Shown: positions 11,182 to 21,573 of the stretch, piece by piece | How the letters are laid out: the number at the start of each line of letters is the position of its first letter | Numbering within the stretch: position 1 is the stretch's first letter | NCBI GenBank assembly: GCA_010909725.1 | Contig: JAACMV010000020.1 | Location: forward strand, 1 to 64,000 | DNA from: Picochlorum sp. 'celeri' | Taxonomy: Eukaryota > Chlorophyta > Trebouxiophyceae | DNA: 64,000 nt | Reading direction: 5' to 3' | The notes under the pieces: model-generated | Seen by the model: only the letters and a program-made list of their open reading frames with translations | Told to the model about the DNA's origin: nothing | The model's database searches: none | Made by a program: the position numbers and the translations under genes

Positions 11182-12563
11182 CTATCCTCGGCTTCCCACC
11201 ACAGCATTTGCTAAGCCAAACGTGCGCAAACTCAGCGCTCTTGCCTTTTCTAAGAGTTGTTCATATGCACTCAGGGATTGATTCTGGATCACCACGGTCT
11301 CTGCCTCCGAATCAATCCTTGCATTCAGCCTGGCATTTCGAATCAAGTTCACTATCCATTTCTCTGTGACATCCTTCTCCATGCCAAGCTGCTTTGACAG
11401 GGACGCTAAATCTATAGACTGGTGAATTCTACAGTACGTTTCGAACAAAAACTGTCTTCCTGCCTCGATGAAGGATTCTTTTGTCGCCACTAAGAAAAAA
11501 TCATTGTCCAGCACTGCTTCACATTGCTCCAGTTTCTCATGGGCTCCTTCAAAATCAAATTCCACGAACAAACATCGTAAAAACTCCGTGATAGGATCAG
11601 AATACTCATACTTTTCTTGTTGGATCACCCTGATCAGATCTTTCAGGACGTTCCTCCTGCGTTTGTTTACGACAACTGCAACACTCAAATACCTAAGCAA
11701 ATGCTGGGCAGTCAACTGAATTGCTGTGATATATCGATCTTGCATAAACAAATCTATGAGGGCGTTCATTCCATTCTCATGATTGAAAAATACAAAGAGA
11801 GACCAATGCATCAACCATGCCTTTTGCTGCAGCTGTCGAGGCACTGGGGCAAATGTGTCATTCTCCAGCAACTCCTTCAGCTTGAGGACATCATCCATGC
11901 CACTCTGGTAGTCCTGCAACAGTATATCAGTTGCCACCTTGCCCCACAATGCGTTTGTGTTCCTCTCTGGATGCGTCGAGAGGGTTCGAAAGTGGTACAA
12001 ATATTCGCTTGCTGCTGCATAGTTCCCACACTCAAAGTTCCACTTTGCAAAGGCATACAAAGCATCCACTTGCGCAGGGCCTATGGCGAATTCACTCTGC
12101 AAAAAGTTCATGTTTTGGGTGCGGTCTTGCTTGAGCAGCTTCACGTGCTCGTCGTTGCTCAAAAACTCGACGATTGGCTGCACCTGCTCCTTCAACGCAG
12201 CGAGCTTCGAGAGCACTTCTTCCCTCCTCAACCTGAGAGATTCCGGAAACTGCATTCACATTCCACACAATTATCCCTTAATGCGTTGGTAACCATGCAC
12301 AAAGCTCTTGCGAACATTGAAAAAGACACCGCCGACTCTCTTTGAGCGAACCGCACCTCGTCCGTCTGGTTGAGCTGTTGGTATATGTCCACAGCATAAT
12401 CAACCATATTCGTCTTTTCGACGAGATCTAATTTGCTAGTTTCTATTTGTTTGACATCATACAGGTGTTTCTGCGCGAGAAACTCCAGGAGTGGAAACAC
12501 AAGGTGTTTGTCGAGGAATCCACTAATAACCCCACTGAGGTCGTACTCCGTTGCCGACTTCAT
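11182..12563 (-). CDS. EIF3E: Translation initiation factor eIF3 subunit e (INT6)
   Basis: Subunit of the eIF3 scaffold that recruits mRNA to the 40S ribosome in the cytoplasm. Two exons: 12357-12563 and 11182-12249, joined over a 107-bp GT-AG intron in phase 0, giving 424 residues (human about 445). The N-terminus has the family signature DKHLVFPLLEFL and NMVDYAVDIY. Exon 2 carries YAKWNFECGNYAAASEYLYH, HWSLFVFFNHENG and the C-terminal PCI domain with DPITEF...FDFEGA and EKWIVNLIRNARLNARIDS, which matches eIF3e closely. It diverges from the SKI3-like gene; about 420 bp separate their starts. Confidence 0.93.
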
Positions 12564-12981
12564 GATTCAAATGTTATAGCGTTTTTACAACAGGGCTGAA
12601 ACACAGAGTCCTTCCACATGGTGAGACACCAAAGTTGCCTGAGGAGTAGAGTGCAATGCTTTCCTCCCATCAAACACGGCGTCTAATCGGGCCCAATCGC
12701 TCGACTTGCGATTCATTCAGCCTTCAAGAGACCAACTGGATTTTTGCCATTCGATTGCGGCGTCTCCAAGCAACCCTGTCTAAAAAAATAGCGGCAAAGA
12801 TGCAGCAACATTGACGTTCCCTGCGCGTCATTCCCCATCTTTTTGGCGAGGGTTTCATCGCTTGCCGCAACGTGGAAGGTCCTCCTAGGAGGGAGGTGGA
12901 TTCGTTTTCCTGCCATTTGCAGGACAGACAGCAAATCCATCTCAAGTCTTGTTTTCGACTAGGATTGGAGCATCAATTGAC
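12564..12981. promoter_or_regulatory. Divergent promoter region between eIF3e and SKI3-like gene
   Basis: The two start codons face away from each other here. No clear TATA box; pyrimidine-rich and G/A-rich stretches only. Assigned by position. Confidence 0.5.
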
Positions 12982-15900
12982 ATGGGTGACAAGACGGGCA
13001 ACCAGGGTCTCGAAGGGCTCCTGTTCAAAGCCCGAGAGGCCTTGGAGGAGGAGCGATATGACGCCGTATTAGAAATATGTGAAAAATGTGGCAAAGAAAA
13101 CCCGAACGAGGAAATGGGCTTTCTGCTGCTCGCCGGCCATGCGGCTCGTGGGAAGGGAGACCCCGCGCAGTCTGAAAAGGCCTATAAAAAGGTGTTGAAA
13201 AGCGTGCACGGTGCAACAGAGGGCACTGTCGCTGTTCATGGATACCATGTAGATCTGAGTGTCGTGGAGTACGAGGCATGGGGGGGCTTGCTCCAGCTGT
13301 ATCAGGAGAGTGGAGACGTCCAAGGACAAGTTGAATGTTTGGAAAACATGGTAAGATGGTTTTTTTCCCCTTGCATATCATGGTACCCGTGTGGACATTG
13401 TCGATTTCTTACTTTTGATACAACTATGCAGCTCAAGTTGACACCCGAAGGAGATCCTAGGGATGATGGTCAACGGATTGAACTGGCAGAGCGATATGCA
13501 GAGATGGGGGCATACGAAAAGTCGCAAATGCAGTTTTGGCATGTTCTCGGGTCCATGCCTGTCGGCTCGGACGAGAGACTTGATCTGTTGGGCAAGATGG
13601 CGGATATAATGTTGAAACAGAAGAACACTCACGTGGATAAGGAGGTAGAACAAAAGCTTTTGGATTCGAAGAAGATGAGTGATGACGCAGACGTGGAGGA
13701 GAGGACAGTCTCCTGCATCAAGTTGGATGTGATGGCTGCTGTTGCCGCACAAGATGATGAATCGGACGACACCGGAGTCTCGCTGAATCATGTTCTTCTG
13801 GAAATTGTCGAAACGGCACCAGCGTCTCTGAAGTACCTCCCCTATCGTGAGGAATACCTCAAACGGTGCTTGTTGCGGATTTTTCATCATCCCCCGAGGT
13901 CCACTGAACGACAACAGCTCAGGCTGGCTGCCCTGAGGGAATGTGTAGGAATTATTTGCAGAGGCGGTCCGTGCTCCAGTTTTGCGTTCGAGGCGGCTGT
14001 GTGGCTTCTGGAGGAGGAAGAAGAAATCACGGGGGGGCAAGTGTCAGTGGGGGGCCAGGAGGTGGGTGGCATGCAAGGCCTTGCTGGAGGAGTTCAGGCA
14101 GGAGCAGAGGGTCATATCGGTCAGGGAAGACACGCTACTGTTGCTTTTGCGGTGGAGAATTTCTCGAGGAGGATGTACCACCAATTTCCCACCAATCCGA
14201 GTGCTCAGGTGCTTTTCACTCTCATGCTTCGACGGCACGCTTTGTTGGACAAGCAGCCTGTCCCACAGTCAGAAAGGCGTAGATGGGAAGTGCTGCTGGA
14301 ACGTGCTATGCAAGATGACAGTGATATTGATTGCGGGTCTGGCTTCAAAGCACTCGCAGAGCTACACTATGAGAATCGCCATTACCAAAAATCACATGAC
14401 ATTTCATTGCGAGGCTTGAGATGGCTCCAGGAGCGAAGAGATAGAGGCCACGAATCGCTGACACAGATTGGTCTGGGACTTCGTCTGGTGTTAGCGAAGT
14501 CTCTTAGACGCCTGAAGAAACTTGACGAGGCAGAGGCCCAGTTCAAGGCCTTGGCTGGTTGGGTAAGTGAAGGAGAGATTGCGTTTTCGGAGATGTGTGG
14601 GTCTGCTCCAACATCGATTCACCAACAGGCCCTGCGAGGGATCGCACTTGTTGAAGTTGAGAAAGGAAATTTGGACGCAGCATTGTCTCAATATGAACGG
14701 ATTTTAGGAAAGGCCGCGTTAGGAAGGGGACCTGCAGAGCACTGGGCTCACGCTGATTATGGCTGGTTGCTGTTTAAGCAGGGGGACAAGGAGCATGCGA
14801 GATTTCACCTTGAACAATCCCTACATGTTTCAGAAGAGGAGGGATGTTCGGCTACAGACAGCCAAGTCGGTGAACATAGGTATAGATTGGGAGAGGTGTA
14901 CTGGTCTCTGGGGGGCAAATTCAAGATGGATAAGGCGTATGCATATCACATGGTGGGTCACCAGATCTTCTCAATCCCTGCAAGATGATTTTCTGAAGAT
15001 TTGTTTTTTCTGTTGCAGTTCTACAATTCCGCAAAAGTAGAAGGACACGCACAAGCCCCTGCACTTGCTGCCTTGGGGAGATACTATGATGAGGTGGAGC
15101 ATGACAAGATCATGGCACAAAGGTGCTATAAGAAAGCCCTGAGTTTAGATCCGACACTTGAATTAGCAGGTACATAGTAGTTTAGTTTCGATTGTATATG
15201 TATATATAACAGGAGGGGGCGATGCGCTTGATTAAAAGGAAATCCTCATCCCAACAATGTCTCTCATCACTCATCGTAAACTCACCATCTGACTACAACC
15301 ACTTTACAGGCACATTAATCTGCCGATCCCTCCTTGGCCGAGGCCAATCAGAGAAAGATATCATAAAATTTTGTTCGTTATTCCATTCGACACATGCTGG
15401 AGCGGCATGGACCTTTAGAGAAATTGGTGCCGCAGAACTCAGATCTGGAGAATGGGAAAGGGCCATCTGGCCACTTTTGAAAGCTGTCAAGCTCAATAGC
15501 CAAGACGCCACGAGTTGGGAGGGACTTGGTATGGCATACTTTAACTTGGAGAAATTTTCGTCGTCGCGAAAAGCATTGAGGAGGGCCTTGCAGACTTGTG
15601 GAGACTGCAGATATGCGCATGTCATCCTGTGTTGGATTGACCTCTTCTTGGGCAAGGACAGTAAATGCCTCCCAAGGGACACGCAAAGAGTCAAAGCGAC
15701 TGAAAACCAATCGCCGGCATTCCTTGCCTTGGCTCTATCTTCGTACAAAGAAGCGCTCGCTCATCTCAGCAGAGGTGCTACAGTGACTGCAGGAGAGCTC
15801 CTTGATGAGGCACAGACTCAAACAAAAGAGGCTCTTTCGAATGATTCTAGAAGCTCTGTGGGCTTTAAACTCCTGGGAGATATCCATCTGCTAAGGGTTA

Positions 15901-17315
15901 AGTCAAATATGGTTGAAATAGCAGGGTGTCATGCCCAGTGTGGGTCGCTGGTGGAGGAGCTTATGAGGCAATGGGGCGACCAGAAGGCATCAATCAGGAG
16001 AGCATACGCCAAATGCATTCATCTGAGGCCTTGTGAGCCGTGCTATTGGGCTAACATGTGCCCAAAACTCTCAGAAATGGGAAAGGGCTTGAGGTATAAG
16101 GATGGAGGGGCGGAGATGCTTCTACTTGGATCCACAGAAGAAGTCAGTCGTTGCCTAATGGCCTCCCTGCGGCTCGACCCTCTCTCTCCCGAATATTGGA
16201 GTCGATTGGGAGGTTTTCTATGCGAGAGTAACAACCAGCTGTCCCGGTATGCTTTAGTGAGAGCCCTTATGTTGAATAAGAACTATTTTATCAGCTGGCA
16301 GATGTTGTCGCATGCTGTCCCAAGAGATTCACTCCTGGGGGGATTCTCCAAGGTGCAGGCGCAACAGATGAAGAGAGACTCCTTAGATATTTGGGGCGCA
16401 TTTCTTAGATCAAAGGTGAATCCAGCTTGGAACCTCTATTCCCAAATAACTGTCTCGGAGATATTTGGAGAAGATCTTCTTGAGCTATACTTACAAACTT
16501 GCATGGGCGATGACTCTATGGATGTCTGTGCAAGTTACACTGCACTGCTCTCAGCTTGCTGGATTAATCCGGTTGATTTCGGGACGATGATTGCTCGTCT
16601 TCTCTCTGCGGTCAGATGCAGCAAGTTTGGTGTAGCGAGGAAACTAGTGGGGGTATGCCAGGAATGGTTAACAGATACATCCTCTGGGATTGTTGGTCCA
16701 GAGATTGTCACATTGGAAGTTGTTTCCTTCTATCTGAAAATTTTTGACGGAGAAAATGCAGCAGATTGCACAGTACCGTGTTTATTAGATGAGAAGATAT
16801 ACCTGAGTGACCCACGCGCGCTAAATCTGCTCGTGGGGCACCTGTCCTCAGCCAGACCTGGCAGTGTACAGGCGAACGTGCTCTTCTGTTTCCTGGATGT
16901 GATCATGTTGTGGTTCAAATTGCATTCGAATATCTTGGACGATGCGATCGAGGCATTTGTATTGGTGTTGTCAATGTTTGATTCTCAGTCTGATGCCCCA
17001 GTTGGACAGATCTTGGTGCCAGCATTCGAAAAGCTGATCCAGGAAAAACTCTGCAATTTTTGCTGGATCATCGACGGCACGTGTGATAGGCAGACATTAA
17101 TCGCACACCTGCGGGATCGTATTTTGCCTATGCTAGGAGAGCACAAACACTTGACATCTGTGCAAGAGTATGTAGAGGGCAAGATTCTGCCGACATTGGA
17201 GATTGTCGAGGAGGAAAGCAGACAGAAGCCACCGGCAACAGAGGGTTTGACACAAATTGAAGTGACCAAGGCCATTCACGCCTTTCCGTGGTTAATGTTT
17301 CAGGAGAGAAAATAA
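12982..17315 (+). CDS. TPR protein related to superkiller subunit SKI3/TTC37
   Basis: Likely scaffold subunit of the cytoplasmic Ski complex that feeds mRNA to the exosome. Four exons: 12982-13350, 13432-14952, 15019-15169 and 15310-17315, with introns of 81, 66 and 140 bp; total 1348 residues (human TTC37 is about 1560). The first ATG, MGDKTG, is at 12982. TPR helices run through most of the protein, e.g. AALGRYYDEVEHDKIMAQRC and CYKKALSLDPTLELAG across the third intron, then GAAELRSGEWERAIWPLLKA and WEGLGMAYFNLEKFSSSRKA. Order and spacing fit SKI3; TPR proteins diverge fast, so family assignment is good but not certain. Intron 1 is a multiple of three without stops and could be read through. 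The stop codon is 2 bp from that of the convergent aminopeptidase gene. Confidence 0.75.
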
Positions 17316-17317
17316 AT

Positions 17318-18857
17318 TTATTTAGAATGGTTGATCGCCCATTCCGTTAGTAATTGCGCACCAAACCCTGTCGCTCCACCTTCCTTCTCATTCCATACCG
17401 GACCAGCAATGTCAAGGTGTGACCACTTGACTTTGTCTGTATCGACGAATTCCTTCAAGAATAGAGCAGCAGTGATGGAACCACCCATTCTTCCACCAGT
17501 ATTTTTCAAGTCTGCAATTGGGCTCTTCAGCTGCTCCAAATAGCCCGGCTCGAGAGGCATCTGCCATACTTTCTCTCCTGTCTCAGCAGATGCCTTCTTC
17601 AATTGCTCAGCCACAGAATCGGTGGATGCATACATCCCACCAATGTCTCCCCCGAGGGCAATCATGCAGGCACCTGTCAGTGTGGCAATATCAACTATAT
17701 ACTCAGCCTGACAGTTCTTTTGGGCATAGAGAATTGCATCTGCGAGGGTCAGGCGGCCTTCGGCATCTGTGTTGTTCACTTCGACTGTCTTGCCGTTGGA
17801 AGCAACCAAAATATCCCCCGGGCGCAACCCTCGTCCATCAATCATGTTCTCACAGGATGCAATAATGAAGTGAATTTCGACATCTGCGGGCTTCAAGTCC
17901 GCAATGGCCCTCGCCGCTCCCAGCGTGGCCCCAGAAACCGCCCATGTCAAACTTCATCATTTCAATCATACTTCCAGCACCAGCCTTCAAATTGTAACCT
18001 CCAGCATCAAACGTCAATCCCTTACCAACGATGGCGATTTTTCTCTTCACCTCGCCTTCCGGTGTGTAAGTTAGATGAATGAACTTGGGAGCCTCCTTCG
18101 ATGCCTCTGCTACACCGAGGTATAGTCCCATTCCCAACTCCTCACAGTCTTCCTTTTCCAGTACCTTCAGGCTCATCCTCGCTGGGCACAGAGATGAAAT
18201 ATGGCTTGCTGCCGATGCCAGATAGCTTGGTGTGCATACATTTGGAGGAGCTTCCACCAAATATCGAGTAAACAATGAGCCCTTTGCTAGGGCAACTCCC
18301 TTTGCGATGCTCTCAGACATGCTGCCAGAGGAGAAGAATAGATCAATTTTCCTCGCAGAAGGCTTGGTAGATTTTGATTTGAATCTTGTTGCCTCATATG
18401 CACCATTCACAATGCCATTTGCCACGTGCTCCCCCGCCCTGCTGTCGATGGAGTGATCGACTGTCAACACCACCCCAACCGTCTCTGCCTTCTGTGACTT
18501 GGCAGCAGACGCGATGGACTTCCCCAATCCTTTCCAGACACTACCAGGATCTTTACATTCTTTTGATCCCAGGCCCACGAGGCACAAAGACATGGCGTTC
18601 TTTCCCAACCAGCAACATTGGGAAGCCCCTTGCGAACCTTTGAAGCCAAATTTCGTCACCAGCTGAGAGACCGCGTTGTCATATGACGAGTCCATACTCT
18701 TCAGCAGATCGCTCTTGATGGAAACCTTCTCATCATCACCATCACCACATTCGAAATCCTCTTCGTAGCAACCGACCACTAACAGGTCTCCGTTCCAAGT
18801 CTCGTATCCTCCAGAGTTTTCGCCGATGGTGGGGAAACTTTCTGGCTCAAACGGAAT
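17318..18857 (-). CDS. Leucyl aminopeptidase, M17 family, with one frameshift
   Basis: Zinc metallopeptidase that removes N-terminal residues from peptides; plant homologues act in plastid or cytosol as hexamers. Motifs: [15 protein letters not shown] (metal-binding Asp), then MKFDMG, and in the next frame [13 protein letters not shown] (signature NTDAEGR). The two halves overlap in different frames: between MKFDMGG and [12 protein letters not shown] a single extra T (AAA at 17935-17937 on the plus strand) breaks the frame inside the catalytic domain. The N-terminal exon reads [17 protein letters not shown] after an acceptor at 18858-18859; the upstream exon with the start and any transit peptide is unresolved (an ATG at 18984 giving MAVSTGYF is one option). 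A sequencing error is as likely as a true pseudogene. Confidence 0.88.
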
Positions 18858-19152
18858 CTGCAATCAAAAATTATAACGTAGTTATATACCCTCCCTGAAT
18901 CCAAAGGAATCCACTCCTGTGAAACGGCCTCGCCTCCCGACCAACCCCGGACAGCAGAACAAAATAACCAGTCGAAACAGCCATGGGCACGCAACTGGAA
19001 TGCGGTGATCAATCTTCATATTTGCATAAAATAGAATGCTTTTTTCTTTGTTTTTGGCTGTCAGAGTGGTAGTGTGACAAGTGCCGCCCATAATTTTGAT
19101 GTCCGCGTCTTCTGGAGCCTGGACGCTCCACGTGGACAAACGATGGCTCCAC

Positions 19153-19184
19153 TCATGATCATGAATGACCACTGATCAGTGGTC
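19153..19184. promoter_or_regulatory. Two adjacent perfect palindromes
   Basis: TCATGATCATGA (19153-19164) and GACCACTGATCAGTGGTC (19167-19184) are each exactly self-complementary and lie 2 bp apart in the divergent intergenic region. A CACGTG (G-box) motif lies about 20 bp upstream. Possible dimeric factor sites. Confidence 0.35.
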
Positions 19185-19228
19185 GGCACGGGACAATTCA
19201 TCGTCTCACAGTTTCATAACCATCGTAC

Positions 19229-19649
19229 CTCGAGCGGCTCGTATGGATACGTTCTGGACGTGGCAGAAGTGGACACCGAAGGTCGAGAAATACCAACATA
19301 CGTCAGTCTGCTACTGAAGTTGTAGCCACTGCTCAGGCCTGGGGATATAGATCCCCTAGACTCCGCCAATAGAGCGCCCCGATGAAGACATAACACTTTC
19401 CTACATAGGATACATGCACACTTGAATGCAGGAAAAACATCCAATCGGCGACCAGCGCTGCGAGAACACAAAAATGTCGCACCCAGAACTTCTCAGGTTG
19501 AAAGGCTTCGGAACAAGCCTAGGCATCATCGAGTGCCAAGCTGAGAGACAGCTGCAATCATAAATAGAAACACATCGTTGATAAAGGATGCAAATCAAAA
19601 TGCTCATCTCCATATCGGCGCACCTTGACAAAGACCGTGTGGTTGACAT
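19229..19649 (-). other. Possible small spliced exons of unknown gene
   Basis: The minus strand offers an ATG at 19649 (MSTTRSLS), a donor-like GTGCGCC, an acceptor after TTTATGATTGCAG, another acceptor after TTCTCGCAG, and an open segment ending RTYPYEPLE at a donor-like GTACGATGG. It could be the 5' end of the aminopeptidase gene or an independent small gene. No homology recognised. Confidence 0.2.
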
Positions 19650-19935
19650 TACAAGGTTTGGTAAGGGAACGAGAAAACGGAAATTCCAATCTTCTTTAGC
19701 GAAAAGTTTGCTTATCTTTCATAAATAAATCCCGATTGAGGTTCAGCTCTACTACATTGTCCAGCATCCGACCATCTGATGTCGTCGGTTTTGTTCCGAA
19801 CGGTGAAAGCCGGATCATCGATTTCAGGGGCCGCCACGTACAATGTAGCTCAGTCTTGGTCTCCTCCTCTACGTCAACTTCTCGAAAGGAAAAAAAGTTA
19901 ATTTACCAGAGGGGACCTTGGGCAATAGTGTCGCG

Positions 19936-21480
19936 ATGGAATGCTTGGGTGCCATCGACCAAGGGACACAGAGTTCTCGGTTCATTCTGTATGATACTGG
20001 AATGAACACCATATCAAGTAGTTCGGTTCCTTTAGAACAAATGTATCCCCGCCCTGGCTGGGTAGAGCAGGTGCCGGCTGCCATCTGGGCGACTGTCGAG
20101 GAGTGTGTGAACCAAGCAGTGACACAGGCAATTGAGAAGTTTGGCGACCTTAACGTGAGGGCAATAGGTATTGCAAATCAGAGAGAGACAACAGTGGTAT
20201 GGGATAGAGAGAGTGGGGAGGCTCTCTGTCACGCAATCGTGTGGAATGATGACAGGACAAGTGGTCTGTGCTCTCAAGTAGCTTCGGAACGGGGTATTGA
20301 TGCATTTCGAGAAGCGACTGGTCTGCCGATATCTACATATTTTAGCATGTTCAAGTTGATATGGATGTTGGAAAATATTCCAGAAGTGTCTAGGGCAGCT
20401 AAAGAGGGTAGATGTATGTTTGGGACCATTGACAGTTGGTTGATGTTCAAGTTGACGAATGGGACAAAGCACTGCATTGATGTCACGAATGCCTCGAGAA
20501 CAGGGTTAATGAACCTTAAAAGTTTGACCTGGGATAAGTCTATCGTGTCCGATATGGGGCTCGATTGTGTAATATTGCCCGAAATTATTAGTAGTGCGGA
20601 GGTGGTTGGCCAGGTATCTGCCATCCCAGCACTGGCAGGCACACCGATTGCAGGCTGCCTCGGTGATCAGCAGGCATCCATGCTTGGACACCGACTCAGG
20701 AAAAACCAATTGAAGAACACTTATGGAACAGGCTGTTTTGTACTTTTGAACACTGGTGAGGATATTGTGCAATCAACACATGGGCTGCTAACCACTGTGG
20801 CATTCAAACTCGGCAAGGATGAAAAACCAATGTTCGCGCTGGAGGGGAGCATTGGCAGCGCAGGTCAAGGGATCAGCTGGCTGAGGGACTCTTTAGAGAT
20901 TTTAACGTGCAGTTCTGAAAGCGAAAGGGTGGCATCCGATGCATTAGATTGTGGTGGAGTCATATTTGTCCCAGCATTTTCTGGACTCTTGGCACCCTGG
21001 TGGTCATCTGCAGCAAAGGCATCCATCCTGGGAATGACGTATGCAACAAAGAAAAGCCATATTGTTCGCGCAATGCTCGCTGCCATTTGTTTCCAAACAA
21101 GAGATGTTCTGGAAGTCATGAAGATGGACTCTGGCATTGAAGACATTGACCATATTGCGGTCGATGGAGGCGCCAGTAACAACGATGTATTGATGCAAAT
21201 GCAGGCTGATGTGCTTGGGATACCCATCCAGAGGGCAGAATCAAGCGAAGCGACAGCCCTTGGGGCAGCTCTTGCTGCTGGAATTGGTGCAAAATTGTGG
21301 ACAGTATCGGAGGCCCTTGGAAGTGATGGTTCAAATGAGGCTACAATCGAAGCGAAACAGTTGTTTACTCCATTGATACCGCAGGAAGATGTGAACGGTC
21401 ACTACGAGGCGTGGAAGAAGGCTGTCGCTGCGACCATTTCCGTTTCGGAAAGTCTCAACTCTCACCGCTCTGCTGTCTGA
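19936..21480 (+). CDS. Glycerol kinase (FGGY family)
   Basis: Phosphorylates glycerol to glycerol 3-phosphate with ATP. Single exon, 514 residues, the usual length. The first ATG at 19936 gives MECLGAIDQGTQSSRFILYD, the N-terminal phosphate-binding motif. Other signatures: YPRPGWVEQ, ANQRETTVVWDRESG, FGTIDSWLMFKLT, GCLGDQQASMLGH, NTYGTGCFVLLNTG, and the C-terminal FGGY signature VDGGASNNDVLMQMQADVLG. No transit peptide is obvious, so a cytosolic enzyme is likely. The sucrose synthase gene starts 93 bp downstream on the same strand. Confidence 0.95.
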   Translation: MECLGAIDQGTQSSRFILYDTGMNTISSSSVPLEQMYPRPGWVEQVPAAIWATVEECVNQAVTQAIEKFGDLNVRAIGIANQRETTVVWDRESGEALCHAIVWNDDRTSGLCSQVASERGIDAFREATGLPISTYFSMFKLIWMLENIPEVSRAAKEGRCMFGTIDSWLMFKLTNGTKHCIDVTNASRTGLMNLKSLTWDKSIVSDMGLDCVILPEIISSAEVVGQVSAIPALAGTPIAGCLGDQQASMLGHRLRKNQLKNTYGTGCFVLLNTGEDIVQSTHGLLTTVAFKLGKDEKPMFALEGSIGSAGQGISWLRDSLEILTCSSESERVASDALDCGGVIFVPAFSGLLAPWWSSAAKASILGMTYATKKSHIVRAMLAAICFQTRDVLEVMKMDSGIEDIDHIAVDGGASNNDVLMQMQADVLGIPIQRAESSEATALGAALAAGIGAKLWTVSEALGSDGSNEATIEAKQLFTPLIPQEDVNGHYEAWKKAVAATISVSESLNSHRSAV

Positions 21481-21573
21481 TGGCGATGGGCGCCGTGACG
21501 GTAATGATATCATGATGGATCGATCCGAGCGTTGAACCTAGAATTATTGTACATTTTCTAATATTAATAAATA

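Larger units (their letters stand above)
18890..19935. other. Gap between aminopeptidase and glycerol kinase
   Basis: About 1 kb holding the 5' region of the aminopeptidase gene, possible minus-strand exons (19229-19649), a palindrome cluster (19153-19184) and the glycerol kinase promoter. No clear gene of its own. Confidence 0.5.

Noticed and set aside
13960..14120. Possible hidden intron in the Gly/Gln-rich part of the SKI3-like gene
   Set aside because: The frame is open through it and I could not choose convincing GT-AG boundaries; left as coding.
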